Assembly: GCA_000720995.1 (NCBI GenBank)
Contig: JOEL01000009.1
Location: 124,001-188,000, forward strand
Length of the DNA: 64,000 bases
Source: Streptomyces celluloflavus
GTDB lineage: Bacteria > Actinomycetota > Actinomycetes > Streptomycetales > Streptomycetaceae
Reading direction: 5' to 3'
The notes under the pieces were generated by a model that made no database searches, had not been told where the DNA came from, and saw only the letters and a list, made by a program, of their open reading frames with translations. Each line of letters begins with the position of its first letter. Positions within the stretch are counted from its first letter, which is position 1. Shown here one piece after another: positions 24,838-34,541 of this stretch. The position numbers and the translations under genes are program-made.

Positions 24838-27039
24838 TCAGTCCGCGGGCGGCGGGGCCGGCGGCGCGCCTCCGGCCCGCGGCGGCCGGGCGCGCAGCAC
24901 CAGCTCGCGCAGCTGCCGGGCGTCGTTGGTCAGCGCGGCCCCCAGCTCGGCGGCCCGCTCCTCGCGTTCGGGACTCCGGCGGAAGGTGTAGAAGATCACC
25001 GGCCCGTCGTAGAGCCCTTCCGCCGCGAGCTCCGCCACCATGGTGAACCCCGCGGTGTGGTCCCGGCCCCGGCTGATGTCGGAGATCAGCAGATCGGGAG
25101 CGCGGCCGCGGAGCGCGGTCCGCGCGGCAGCGGTCTTGGACACCTGCCGCACCCGCGCGCCGAGCTCCGCCAGCATCTCCCGCTCCATGGCGTTGTTCTC
25201 CGGCCGGTCGTCCACCCACAGGATTTCCAACGTGCGCTGCGTGTACGGCAGTTGCGGGACGGACCCGGTCTGCGGCGACTGCTGTCCGTACAGGGCGGCC
25301 TGCGACTGCTGCTGTCCGTACGGCCCGGCCTGCCCGTACTGCGCAGCCTGCGGCGAGCCGCCCGGCAGGGGGTACCCGGCGGGCGGCGCCGAAGGCTCGT
25401 ACTCCGGGAGCGGGAGGTCCGCCGGCCCCGGCGTCCGGGGCCGGTCCGGGGCCGGCGGTGGCGCGTACCAGGGCGCCGGGAGTTCCGGCACCTGCCACGG
25501 CCCCGGCTGCTGCGGCACGTCCGGGGGCAGGGCCGGTGACGGCCGGTACTCCCCGGGCGGCCGGGCGCCCGGCCAGGCCAGCGGCGGTCCGAACCCGGCG
25601 CCGAGGCCGTAGCCGTCCACCACCGGCGCCGGCAGCTCGCGCCAGAGCGGCTCCCACTCCGGTGACATCCGGGTCGGCGCGGCCGCGGAGCCCCGCGGGC
25701 CCTCGCGCAGCCGCAGCAGCAACTGGCCCGCGTCCGGGCGGGCGACCAGTTCGTCGACCAGCGAGGTGAACGCCGGATTGACCACCAGGTCCGGGAACTC
25801 GCGGGGTAACTGGCGCTCCAGTGCGGCCAGCACCGCGTCACCGGCCGGTCCGGGCGGCCCCGGCGGCAGCAGGTCGTAGCGCGCGAGGAAGCCCCGCACC
25901 ACCTCCAGCTCCTCGGCCGGGACGCCGCCCGGCGCCGCGAGCAGCGTCCGGCGGACGGCGCGGTAGATACGGAACTCGGCCACCACATCGCCGTCCACCG
26001 TGCCGGACGGGCCGGTCATCATCCGGTAGAAGTCGGGATAGAAGTACTGGAGCAGCAGCGTGCGGATCACCGCGCCGGGTCCGAAGTCGCGCCAGACCGG
26101 GTTCAGCGTCGCCTCCAGCACGAAGCCGTTCATGAGGCGCTTGATACGCCGCGGGTTGCGCGCCGAACGCGCCACCAGCAGCTCCACCAGCGCGTCGTCC
26201 AGCAGCGGCGCCACCCCGGCGGTCCGCGCGCACCACCGGATGTAGTCCTTGACCCCCTGGCCGTCCGGCGCCGGGATCCGGTAACTGGTCTGGAAGATCT
26301 TCTCCATGAACGCCGAACCGGCCGGCGACAGGTCCCGCAGCAGCCCGTTCGGTCCCATCGCCGACCGGTCGCAGCCGATGACGAACGCCAGCCCCGGCAC
26401 GTCCAGATAGACCTTCACCGCCTCGCAGACCGCCAGCACCGTCTCCTCCGAACAGCGGTCCAGGTCGTCGATGAAGACCACCAGCAGCCGGCCCGGCCGG
26501 AAGTCGTCGGTCTGCGCCCATTCCTGGACGAGGTCGCCGAGCGCGCCGCGCATCTCGTTGCGGGCCTGGGAGTCGACGGACATGCTCTTCCACAGTTCGT
26601 CGACCAGGCTCGCCACGCCCAGCGGCCCGGCGGCGACCGTGGTCAGCGCGCGGACGGCCCGCAGCAGGGCGCGCCGCTCGGTGACCCGCCGCAGACCGCG
26701 CCGGAGCACCCGCCGGTCGAAGCGCATCAGGACGGACTTGATCAGCCCCTCCAGCGCGTCGGCGCCGGTGGAGGTCCAGGCGTTGTACCAGACGGTGTGC
26801 ACCGCGGGCGCCTGCCTCAGCTCCGCGTCGACCAGCCGCATCAGGCTGCTCTTGCCCATGCCCCAGCCGGCGTCGACGGCGAGGGTGAAGGGGGTGGAGG
26901 GGCGGGAGGCGGCCAGCAGCCCGGCGAGCTGGCGGGCGGCCCGGCCCGCGCCGAGCAGATCCGCCCCGGTCTCGGCCACCGGCTCGTCGTTGAGCAGGGC
27001 GAACGGCCCGTGCGGCGCGTGGCCCGCGGAAGAAGTCAC
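24838..27039 (-). CDS. KAP-family P-loop NTPase fused to receiver-like domain
   Basis: A 733-residue protein with an unusual architecture. The N-terminal KAP NTPase (about 20-460) has Walker A GWGMGKSS at 58-65, Walker B LLVVFIDDLDRC and the sensor ARNPRRIKRLMNGF. A Pro/Gln/Tyr-rich linker (about 500-610) follows. The last 120 residues form a response-regulator receiver-like domain: WVDDRPENN with the acidic pair, LLISDISRG with the Asp, and VIFYTF with the Thr; the usual final Lys is not evident. No membrane insert is obvious. The GTG at 27039 was chosen on a GGGGGG site. KAP proteins are linked to membrane signalling and phage defence. Confidence 0.78.
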   Translation of the reverse strand: MTSSAGHAPHGPFALLNDEPVAETGADLLGAGRAARQLAGLLAASRPSTPFTLAVDAGWGMGKSSLMRLVDAELRQAPAVHTVWYNAWTSTGADALEGLIKSVLMRFDRRVLRRGLRRVTERRALLRAVRALTTVAAGPLGVASLVDELWKSMSVDSQARNEMRGALGDLVQEWAQTDDFRPGRLLVVFIDDLDRCSEETVLAVCEAVKVYLDVPGLAFVIGCDRSAMGPNGLLRDLSPAGSAFMEKIFQTSYRIPAPDGQGVKDYIRWCARTAGVAPLLDDALVELLVARSARNPRRIKRLMNGFVLEATLNPVWRDFGPGAVIRTLLLQYFYPDFYRMMTGPSGTVDGDVVAEFRIYRAVRRTLLAAPGGVPAEELEVVRGFLARYDLLPPGPPGPAGDAVLAALERQLPREFPDLVVNPAFTSLVDELVARPDAGQLLLRLREGPRGSAAAPTRMSPEWEPLWRELPAPVVDGYGLGAGFGPPLAWPGARPPGEYRPSPALPPDVPQQPGPWQVPELPAPWYAPPPAPDRPRTPGPADLPLPEYEPSAPPAGYPLPGGSPQAAQYGQAGPYGQQQSQAALYGQQSPQTGSVPQLPYTQRTLEILWVDDRPENNAMEREMLAELGARVRQVSKTAAARTALRGRAPDLLISDISRGRDHTAGFTMVAELAAEGLYDGPVIFYTFRRSPEREERAAELGAALTNDARQLRELVLRARPPRAGGAPPAPPPAD

Positions 27040-27303
27040 TGTGTCGGCCCCCCGGTGCCGGATCGTGGGCACAAGCCGGTCGCGGCGCCCCGGCCGCCCG
27101 GAGCGTACCGCCGGAGCGGCCGGGCCCGAAGGGACTTGGGCCGACCCGCTGCGGGCCCCCGGACGCCTGGCGCGCCCACCACCCGCCCGTCCCGCCACTC
27201 ACCCACCGGCCATCACACCCCGTGACGCACCACACACCATCTGCGGTCCGACGTGGGGAAGAACACCGGGCGGGTGCCGATATGCGCCCGTAAAGTGGCG
27301 GAC

Positions 27304-28515
27304 ATGCAGGTGATCCAGTCAACCAAGCTCGCCAATGTCTGTTACGAGATCCGTGGCCCGGTGCTGGAGGAGGCCATGCGGCTGGAGGCGGCGGGTCACC
27401 GCATCCTCAAGCTCAACACGGGCAACCCGGCGGCCTTCGGCTTCGACTGCCCGCCCGAGATCCTGGAGGACATCCTCCGCTCGGTCGCCACGGCCCACGG
27501 TTACGGCGATGCGAAGGGCCTGCTGTCCGCCCGCCGCGCGGTGATGCAGCACTACCAGACCAAGGGCATCGATCTCTCGGTCGACGACATCTACCTCGGC
27601 AACGGCGTCTCCGAGCTGATCCAGATGTCGATGCAGGCGCTGCTGGACAACGGCGACGAGGTGCTCGTCCCGGCCCCGGACTACCCGCTGTGGACGGCCT
27701 CGGTCTCGCTCTCCGGCGGTACGGCCGTGCACTACCGCTGCGACGAGCAGGCCGACTGGATGCCCGATCTCGCCGACATCGAGAGCAAGGTCACCGACCG
27801 CACCAAGGCCATCGTCGTCATCAACCCCAACAACCCCACGGGTGCCGTCTACGACGACGAACTGCTGCGCGGCATCGCGGAGATCGCCCGCCGCCACCAG
27901 CTGATCGTCTGCGCCGACGAGATCTACGACAAGATCCTCTACGACGGCGCCACCCACACCCCGTTCGCCTCACTCGCCCCCGATCTGCTGACGCTGACCT
28001 TCAACGGGCTGTCGAAGGCGTACCGGGTGGCGGGCTACCGCAGCGGCTGGCTGGCGGTCTGCGGCCCGAAGGCGCACGCCACCTCGTACATCGAGGGCCT
28101 GACGATCCTCGCCAATATGCGGCTGTGCGCCAACATGCCGGCCCAGCACGCCGTCGCCACCGCCCTCGGCGGCCGTCAGTCGATCAACGATCTGGTGCTC
28201 CCCGGCGGCCGGCTGCTCCAGCAGCGCGATACGGCGTACGAGCTGCTCACCCAGATCCCGGGCGTCAGCTGCGTCAAGCCGAAGGGCGCGCTGTACGCCT
28301 TCCCGCGGCTCGACCCGAAGGTCTACAAGATCAAGGACGACCGGCAGATGGTGCTGGACCTGCTGCGCGCCGAGAAGATCATGATCGTGCACGGCACCGG
28401 CTTCAACTGGCCCGAGCCCGACCACTTCCGCCTGGTCACCCTCCCCAGCAAGGACGATCTGACCGAGGCCGTCACCCGCATCGGCACCTTCCTCGACGGC
28501 TACGGCCAGCACTGA
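27304..28515 (+). CDS. Class I aminotransferase (alanine/AlaA-like)
   Basis: A 403-residue fold type I PLP aminotransferase. VVINPNNPTGAVYDDEL is the classic substrate-binding block, CADEIYDKILYDG carries the PLP-ring Asp and Tyr, and GLSKAYRVAGYRSGW holds the PLP lysine. KLNTGNPAAFGF and GSTGYGDAKG-like spacing (HGYGDAKGLLSAR) match AlaA-type glutamate-pyruvate aminotransferases. The ATG start is at 27304 just after a short leader. It is monocistronic, divergent from the KAP gene. The substrate assignment is from family resemblance only. Confidence 0.87.
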   Translation: MQVIQSTKLANVCYEIRGPVLEEAMRLEAAGHRILKLNTGNPAAFGFDCPPEILEDILRSVATAHGYGDAKGLLSARRAVMQHYQTKGIDLSVDDIYLGNGVSELIQMSMQALLDNGDEVLVPAPDYPLWTASVSLSGGTAVHYRCDEQADWMPDLADIESKVTDRTKAIVVINPNNPTGAVYDDELLRGIAEIARRHQLIVCADEIYDKILYDGATHTPFASLAPDLLTLTFNGLSKAYRVAGYRSGWLAVCGPKAHATSYIEGLTILANMRLCANMPAQHAVATALGGRQSINDLVLPGGRLLQQRDTAYELLTQIPGVSCVKPKGALYAFPRLDPKVYKIKDDRQMVLDLLRAEKIMIVHGTGFNWPEPDHFRLVTLPSKDDLTEAVTRIGTFLDGYGQH

Positions 28516-28592
28516 CCGGCCGGCAACGGCGGTCCGGGACGGCCCCGGCCGGACGACACCGGCCCGGAAAGAGTTCTACACCCAACACAACT

Positions 28593-28607
28593 TTAGACAG
28601 TGTCTAA
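28593..28607. promoter_or_regulatory. Perfect palindromic operator-like site
   Basis: TTAGACAGTGTCTAA is a 15-base perfect palindrome with a single central base, 40 bases before the small hypothetical gene, in an A/T-rich promoter zone. It resembles a TetR-type operator. No adjacent regulator gene is present; the nearest TetR gene is at 32.5 kb. Confidence 0.5.
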
Positions 28608-28646
28608 GCTAGGATGGCTTCCTAGACGTTTTCAGGAGGCCGTCCC

Positions 28647-29063
28647 ATGTACGAACCGATCCGCACCAAGTCGGTCCACACCATGGCCGCCGCCCCGGAG
28701 ATCCCGCACCGCTCCCGCGAGGAGGAGCTGGACATCCGGCTCGCCGGCCACCTCACCGCACTGCTGACCGTCACCGACGAACTGCGCGCCCTGACGCCTC
28801 ACGCCGGTGCCGAGCTGACCGCTGCCGCCGACCGCATCGCCGGGCAGGTCGCGCGGCTGTCCGGCGGCCGCTCCCCGCTGCGCGCCGAACCGACCGCCGG
28901 CGGCGACCCGTCCCGCATCCCGGCCCTGCACCACCGCGCCCGCACCCTCGCCGGAAACGCCCTGGTGGTCGCCACGTCCCGGGGGAACACGGCGGCGATG
29001 ACCCTGGCGGCCGAGCGCCTGGAGGCGCACAGCGCGAACCAGCCGGATCTCGCCTCGGCCTGA
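28647..29063 (+). CDS. Hypothetical helical protein
   Basis: A 138-residue soluble protein of unknown function. An excellent AGGAGG ribosome site lies six bases before the ATG. Sequence is Ala/Leu/Arg-rich and predicted mostly alpha-helical, with a heptad-like stretch LAGHLTALLTVTDELRAL at about residues 32-49. No motif suggests an enzyme. The strong palindrome upstream shows it is regulated on its own. It ends before the long hairpin shared with the convergent PEPCK gene. Confidence 0.7.
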   Translation: MYEPIRTKSVHTMAAAPEIPHRSREEELDIRLAGHLTALLTVTDELRALTPHAGAELTAAADRIAGQVARLSGGRSPLRAEPTAGGDPSRIPALHHRARTLAGNALVVATSRGNTAAMTLAAERLEAHSANQPDLASA

Positions 29064-29123
29064 GGCACGGCGCCCGGCCCCTCGCTTCCGCCCCGGACGC
29101 CGACGCCGCACGGTCGGGACATA

Positions 29124-29160
29124 CGTCCGGGGCCCCGCACTCGGTGCGGGGCCCCGGACG
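29124..29160. terminator. Strong bidirectional hairpin terminator
   Basis: A 17-bp perfect inverted repeat (29124-29140 against 29144-29160) with a three-base loop lies between the convergent hypothetical and PEPCK genes. Confidence 0.85.
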
Positions 29161-29203
29161 CAGGGTGCGCGGTGGCCGCCGGGCGGCAGCCACCGTCCAC
29201 CGG

Positions 29204-31075
29204 TCAGCCGAGCCGCTGGACCAGCGTGCGGTACTCGTCCCACAGCTCCTTCGGCGTGTGGTCACCGAAGGTGTTGAGGTGCTCGGGGATCAGCGCCGCC
29301 TCGTCGCGCCAGATGTCCTTGTCCACGGAGAGCAGGAAGTCGAGGTCCGCGTCGGCCAGGTCGAGGCCCTCGGTGTCCAGCGAGCCCTTCGCGGGCAGGA
29401 CGCCGATGGGGGTCTCGACGCCCTCGGCCGTACCCTCCAGCCGCCCGACGATCCACTTGAGCACCCGGCTGTTCTCGCCGAAGCCCGGCCATACGAAGCG
29501 GCCCGAGTCGTCCTTGCGGAACCAGTTGACGTAGTAGATCTTCGGCAGCTTGGCCTCGTCGCCCCGGGCCGCGGCGGTCTTGCCGACGTTGATCCAGTGG
29601 CCCATGTAGTCGCCCATGTTGTAGCCGCAGAACGGCAGCATGGCGAACGGGTCGCGGCGCAGCTCGCCGACCTTGCCCTCGGCCGCCGCGGTCTTCTCGC
29701 TGGCGACGTTGGCGCCGAGGAAGACGCCGTGCTGCCAGTCCCGCGACTCGGTCACCAGCGGTACGGCGCTGGCGCGGCGCCCGCCGAAGAGGATCGCCGA
29801 GATCGGCACGCCCTTGGGGTCCTCCCACTCGGGCGCGATGATCGGGCACTGGCCGGCCGGGACGGTGAAGCGGGCGTTGGGGTGCGCCGCCGGGGTCTCG
29901 GACGCGGGGGTCCAGTCGTTGCCCTTCCAGTCCGTGAGGTGGGCGGGCAGTTCCTCGGTCATGCCCTCCCACCACACGTCGCCGTCGTCGGTGAGCGCGA
30001 CGTTGGTGAAGACGGAGTTGCCCCACATCGTCTTCATGGCGTTGGCGTTGGTGTGCTCGCCGGTGCCGGGCGCGACACCGAAGAAACCGGCCTCGGGGTT
30101 GATCGCGTAGAGGCGGCCGTCCTCGCCGAAGCGCATCCAGGCGATGTCGTCGCCGATCGTCTCGACCGTCCAGCCGGAGATCGTGGGCTCCAGCATCGCG
30201 AGGTTGGTCTTGCCGCAGGCGCTGGGGAACGCGGCGGCGACGTACTTGGACTCACCCTGCGGCGGGGTGAGCTTGAGGATCAGCATGTGCTCGGCGAGCC
30301 AGCCCTCGTCGCGCGCCATCACGGAGGCGATGCGCAGCGCGTAGCACTTCTTGCCCAGCAGGGCATTGCCGCCGTAGCCGGAGCCGTAGGACCAGATCTC
30401 GCGGTCCTCGGGGAAGTGCGAGATGTACTTGGTGGTGTTGCAGGGCCACGGCACATCGGCCTGGCCGTCCGCCAGGGGGGCGCCGAGGGTGTGCACCGCC
30501 TTGACGAAGAAGCCGTCGTCGCCCAGCTCGTCGAGGACCGCCTGGCCCATCCGCGTCATGGTGCGCATCGAGACGGCGACATAGGCCGAGTCGGTGATCT
30601 CCACGCCGATGGCGGAGAGCGGGGAGCCCAGCGGGCCCATACAGAACGGGACGACGTACATCGTCCGGCCGCGCATCGCGCCGCGGAAGATGCCGTCCGA
30701 GCCGGCGAAGATCTCCCGCATCTCGGCGGGGGCCTTCCAGTGGTTGGTCGGGCCCGCGTCCTCCTCCTTCTGCGAGCAGATGAAGGTACGGTCCTCCACT
30801 CGCGCGACGTCCTGGGGGTCGGAGGCGGCGTAGTACGAGTTGGGACGCTTGATGGGGTCGAGCTTCTTGAAGGTGCCCTTGTCGACGAGCTCTTCGCACA
30901 GTCGCTCGTACTCCGCCTCCGAGCCGTCACACCAGACGACCCGGTCGGGCTGGGTGATCGCCGCGATCTCATCGACCCAGGAGAGGAGGTCCTGGTGACG
31001 GGTCGGGACGGGGTTGCCCCCGGCACGGAGCCCGTCTGAGTGCTGAGGGGAGGGAGCCGCGTTGTCGCGCGCCAC
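29204..31075 (-). CDS. pckG: Phosphoenolpyruvate carboxykinase (GTP)
   Basis: A 623-residue GTP-dependent PEPCK, full length for the family. It shows the nucleotide/PEP site [13 protein letters not shown] near residue 285, the metal-binding region [16 protein letters not shown], and the C-terminal guanine-binding [20 protein letters not shown]. It converts oxaloacetate to PEP and CO2 with GTP, the first step of gluconeogenesis in actinobacteria. The GTG start has AGGAG five bases upstream; the longer in-frame extension is not PEPCK-like. It is monocistronic. Confidence 0.97.
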   Translation of the reverse strand: MARDNAAPSPQHSDGLRAGGNPVPTRHQDLLSWVDEIAAITQPDRVVWCDGSEAEYERLCEELVDKGTFKKLDPIKRPNSYYAASDPQDVARVEDRTFICSQKEEDAGPTNHWKAPAEMREIFAGSDGIFRGAMRGRTMYVVPFCMGPLGSPLSAIGVEITDSAYVAVSMRTMTRMGQAVLDELGDDGFFVKAVHTLGAPLADGQADVPWPCNTTKYISHFPEDREIWSYGSGYGGNALLGKKCYALRIASVMARDEGWLAEHMLILKLTPPQGESKYVAAAFPSACGKTNLAMLEPTISGWTVETIGDDIAWMRFGEDGRLYAINPEAGFFGVAPGTGEHTNANAMKTMWGNSVFTNVALTDDGDVWWEGMTEELPAHLTDWKGNDWTPASETPAAHPNARFTVPAGQCPIIAPEWEDPKGVPISAILFGGRRASAVPLVTESRDWQHGVFLGANVASEKTAAAEGKVGELRRDPFAMLPFCGYNMGDYMGHWINVGKTAAARGDEAKLPKIYYVNWFRKDDSGRFVWPGFGENSRVLKWIVGRLEGTAEGVETPIGVLPAKGSLDTEGLDLADADLDFLLSVDKDIWRDEAALIPEHLNTFGDHTPKELWDEYRTLVQRLG

Positions 31076-31315
31076 GATCGCTCCTAGATGAGGGTGTGGA
31101 CGGATCCATGCCCGCTTTACCGGGAAAAATCCGCTTCTTTTGGACGTCGACCCCTTGGGGGCTGCGACCCGGATGCTTCGTGACCGCTCATCCGGTGCCG
31201 ACCGCACTCATTTGATCATCCGACTGTGGCCGTCTTCTGTCCAGGGGGTGTTCTCGTGACCGTCACCACTTCCCGGTGAATCCGTAACTTACGGTGGCGT
31301 AGGTAACATTGCGCC

Positions 31316-32041
31316 ATGACTTCCGCGTCCGACGCCGCCGAGAGCCACCTTCCCCCCGCGCCTCCCGCGGCCGGCACAGTCTCCGCGGTCGCCGCGGCGG
31401 CCGCGCCGCTCAAGCCGAAACTGCGGGGGTGGCTGCACGCCGGGATGTTCCCCGCCGTCCTCTTCTCCGGCGTCATACTGACCGCGCTCGCGGACAGCAC
31501 CCGCGGCCGCGTGGCCTGCGGCATCTACACGCTCACCGCCTGCCTGCTCTTCGGGGTCAGCGCGCTCTACCACCGCGGGAACTGGGGGCCGCGGGCCGAC
31601 GGCATCCTGCGCCGGCTCGACCACGCCAACATCTTCCTGATCATCGCGGGCACCTATACGCCGCTGACGATGCTGCTCGTGCCCGGCTCCCGCGGCCAGA
31701 CGCTGCTCTGGGCCGTCTGGGCGGCCGCACTGGCCGGAATCGTCTTCCGCGTCTTCTGGGTCGGCGCGCCACGCTGGCTCTACACCCCCTGCTACATCGC
31801 CATGGGCTGGGCCGCCGTCTTCTTCCTCCCCGACTTCCTGCGCGCAGGCGGTATCGCCGTACTGGTGCTGGTGATCGTCGGCGGACTGCTCTACAGCGCG
31901 GGCGGCGTGATCTACGGGATCAAGCGCCCCAACCCGTCACCGCGGTGGTTCGGCTTCCACGAGGTCTTCCACTCCCTCACGCTGGCGGCCTTCGTGGTGC
32001 ACTACGTCGGCATCTCACTGGTGGCGTATTCGCACGCCTGA
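31316..32041 (+). CDS. PAQR/hemolysin III family membrane protein
   Basis: A 241-residue polytopic protein with about seven hydrophobic helices after a 38-residue Ala/Pro-rich N-terminal tail. Family marks are SALYHRGNW, RRLDHANIFLIIAGTYTPL and the C-terminal HEVFHSLTLAAFVVHYVG, which together hold the conserved His/Asp residues thought to bind a metal in this lipid-amidase-like fold. The bacterial role is not well established. It stands alone, and a small minus-strand gene overlaps its 3' end. Confidence 0.9.
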   Translation: MTSASDAAESHLPPAPPAAGTVSAVAAAAAPLKPKLRGWLHAGMFPAVLFSGVILTALADSTRGRVACGIYTLTACLLFGVSALYHRGNWGPRADGILRRLDHANIFLIIAGTYTPLTMLLVPGSRGQTLLWAVWAAALAGIVFRVFWVGAPRWLYTPCYIAMGWAAVFFLPDFLRAGGIAVLVLVIVGGLLYSAGGVIYGIKRPNPSPRWFGFHEVFHSLTLAAFVVHYVGISLVAYSHA

Positions 32042-32239
32042 GGCGGCCCGCCGCCGCGCCGGCACGCCCGGTCTTCCGCGCCATCGTGGCCGCGGCCGCG
32101 AGGCCGCGGCCACTCGCCATGTCAGGACCGCCACCCCGGCCGGCACCAGGGCGAAGACCAGCGCGCTGCCCCCCAGGAGAAAACCGCCGACACAGAGCGC
32201 GGCCGCGAGCGCGGCGTACAGATGAATTGCGGGTCGCAT
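32015..32239 (-). CDS. Small membrane protein
   Basis: A 74-residue protein starting MRPAIHLYAALAAAL with two hydrophobic segments (about 6-24 and 26-44) and a very Arg-rich tail. A GAGGGGG site is about eight bases before the ATG. It overlaps the end of the PAQR gene on the opposite strand by 27 bases. The overlap and the low complexity of its tail make the call tentative. No family recognised. Confidence 0.4.
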   Translation of the reverse strand: MRPAIHLYAALAAALCVGGFLLGGSALVFALVPAGVAVLTWRVAAASRPRPRWRGRPGVPARRRAASGVRIRHQ

Positions 32240-32496
32240 CCCCAGCACCCCCTCGATCGTCACTGACAGTAACCATTCCCCGGCCGGAGCGTGACACACA
32301 CCATCGGCAGCCAGGGTTTCATTAATATTTGACAGTCAGCGTCTTTTGAGAGTCACTCCCCGTTCAAGCCAACTCCCGGCGGCGCACCGGACGTCACGAC
32401 TCCTCGTGACGGTGCGGCACCCACCTCCGGCCGGGGTGGCGGGAACGGATCCGCGCACGGCACGACCGTGGCCACTGGGACACCTGGTACCCGACA

Positions 32497-33132
32497 ATGA
32501 CCTTCATGGTCACCGCACGTACCTCCACCGCCACCCCGCCCAAGGCGCCGAAGACCGGGCTGCGCGAGCGGAAGAAGATGCAGACCCGGCAGGCCATCCG
32601 CCGGGCCGCCTACCGGCTCTTCGAGAAGCAGGGCTACGACGCGACCCCCGTCGACCAGATCGCCGAGGCCGCGGACGTCTCACCCAGCACCGTCTTCCGC
32701 TACTTCCCCACCAAGGAGGACATCGTGCTGACGGACGAGTACGACACCGTGCTGGAGGCCGCCATCCGCGACCGGCCCGCGACCGAGCCGGTGGTCGAAT
32801 CGCTGCGGCGGATCGCCGTCGAGACACTGGGCCGGAGCAACGCCCGGGACCGCGCCGAACTCGTCCAGCGCACCCGGCTGGTACGCGACGTACCCGCCCT
32901 CCGGGGCCGGGCCGCGGAGCACACCGCACGGGACGCCCGGATGATCAGCGCCGTGGTGGCCGAACGCTCCGGACGCCCGACGGGCGACCTGGCCGTGCGG
33001 GTCATCAGCGCGGCCGTCCTGGCGGCCCTTCAGGAGGCGCTGCTGCGCTGGGCCGAGGACGGCCACTCCGACGACCTGGAGACGCTGATCAACGAGACCT
33101 TCGACGTCCTCACCCACGGACTCACCCTCTGA
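32497..33132 (+). CDS. TetR-family transcriptional regulator
   Basis: A 211-residue TetR protein. The DNA-binding domain at about 22-75 includes RERKKMQTRQAIRRAAYRLF and VSPSTVFRYFPTKEDIV. The C-terminal helical ligand domain is divergent. The start may be the ATG at 32497 or the one at 32506. It is convergent with the amidase gene and not paired with an exporter, so the target is unclear. Confidence 0.92.
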   Translation: MTFMVTARTSTATPPKAPKTGLRERKKMQTRQAIRRAAYRLFEKQGYDATPVDQIAEAADVSPSTVFRYFPTKEDIVLTDEYDTVLEAAIRDRPATEPVVESLRRIAVETLGRSNARDRAELVQRTRLVRDVPALRGRAAEHTARDARMISAVVAERSGRPTGDLAVRVISAAVLAALQEALLRWAEDGHSDDLETLINETFDVLTHGLTL

Positions 33133-33147
33133 CGGCGGGCGCGCCCC

Positions 33148-34500
33148 CTACCGCCCGCCCTCGCGCAGCGCGCCTTCGATCCCCGCCGCGGCGTCCAGCA
33201 GCGCCTCGTCCGCACCGGCGCCGCCGACGAGCTGGAGTCCGAGCGGCAGACCGCTCGAAGCCCGGCCGGCGGGCAGGCTGACGGACGGCAGCCCGGCGTT
33301 GCTCCACGGCAGGCACATGACCGACGCTCCCGTGGTGGTGAGGTCGGCGGGCGCGGGCCCGGTGGCCGACGGGGAGATCCACAGGTCGATACCGGCCGCT
33401 TCGGCGTCCGCCGCGAGTCGCGCGCGGAACGCGGCGCGCCGGATCCGGGCCGCCTCGTAGCCGGCGTCCCCGATCGGCTGACCCTCGCGGACGGCCGCGG
33501 CCGTCTCCGGCCGGTAGCGGTCGCCGAAGCGCGCGAACCACTCGGCGTGGGCGCGCGCGACCTCGTAGCGGTTCATCGTGAACAGCTGCTCGACGATCTC
33601 CGCGAAGTCGTCCATCACGGGCACCTCGCGCACGGCGTACCCGGCCGCGCGCAACAGTTCCCGCTGCTCCGCGAAGGCGCGCAGGGCGACGGCGTCGGCG
33701 CGCTCCAGATAGGGACCCACCGGCACGCCCAGCACCGGGCGGCCCGCCGCACCCGGGGCCGCGCCCTCACCCGCGTCCGCCCCGGTGCCCGCCGCCGCGC
33801 CCCGCCATCCGTCGCACAGCACCGAAGCGGCGAGGGCGACACCGGCGACGTCCGTGGCATAGCACCCGAGGGTGTCGAAACTGACGGCATTGGGGATCAC
33901 CCCGTCGATGGGGATCCGCCCGTACGTCGGTTTGAAACCGACCACACCGCAGTACGCGGCGGGGCGGATCACCGAGCCGATGGTCTGCGTCCCGATGGCC
34001 AGCGGCACCATACCGGCGGCGACCGCGGCCGCCGAGCCGCTGCTCGAACCGCCGGGGGTATGCGCCAGGTTGTGCGGATTGCGGGTCGGTCCGGGCGCCG
34101 TGACGGCGAACTCCGCGGTCACGGTCTTGCCCGCGATCAGCGCCCCGGCGGCGCGCAGCCGGTCCACCACGGTGGCCTGCGCACCGCCGAGCACCTCGGG
34201 CGGCAGCGTGGCGCCCGCACGGGTGGGCAGCCCGTCGACGTGCACGATGTCCTTGACGCCGACGGGGATGCCGTACAGGGCGGGCCGACCGGCCACGTCC
34301 CGCGGGCCAGCCGCCAACTCCCGCGCCGCCGCCAGCAGTCGGGCGCGCCGCTCCGGTTCCGGCACGAAGGCGCGCACCCGGGAGTCGATGGCGTCGATAC
34401 GGTCGCAGCAGCGGCGCACCGCGTCGGCGGGGCCGGCCGTGCCGTCCCGTAGCGAGGCGGCTTCCTGGACGAGGGACAGGTGCCCGAGCAAAGTCTGCAT
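33148..34500 (-). CDS. Amidase signature family hydrolase
   Basis: A 450-residue amidase. The Ser-cisSer-Lys triad is visible: Lys in YGIPVGVKDIV near residue 82, the cis-Ser in GGSSSGSAAAVAAG near residue 150, and the nucleophile Ser in GTQTIGSVIRPA near residue 177. Family members hydrolyse carboxamides, including small amides and aryl amides; the substrate is unknown. The C-terminus contains MCLPWSNAGLPSVSLPAG, as in other members. It lies immediately 5' to 3' before the frameshifted oxidoreductase on the same strand side, with no overlap. Confidence 0.9.
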   Translation of the reverse strand: MQTLLGHLSLVQEAASLRDGTAGPADAVRRCCDRIDAIDSRVRAFVPEPERRARLLAAARELAAGPRDVAGRPALYGIPVGVKDIVHVDGLPTRAGATLPPEVLGGAQATVVDRLRAAGALIAGKTVTAEFAVTAPGPTRNPHNLAHTPGGSSSGSAAAVAAGMVPLAIGTQTIGSVIRPAAYCGVVGFKPTYGRIPIDGVIPNAVSFDTLGCYATDVAGVALAASVLCDGWRGAAAGTGADAGEGAAPGAAGRPVLGVPVGPYLERADAVALRAFAEQRELLRAAGYAVREVPVMDDFAEIVEQLFTMNRYEVARAHAEWFARFGDRYRPETAAAVREGQPIGDAGYEAARIRRAAFRARLAADAEAAGIDLWISPSATGPAPADLTTTGASVMCLPWSNAGLPSVSLPAGRASSGLPLGLQLVGGAGADEALLDAAAGIEGALREGGR

Positions 34501-34541
34501 CCTGGCACGCTACAACCGCGGCCCGCCGGTGCCCCGCCCGC

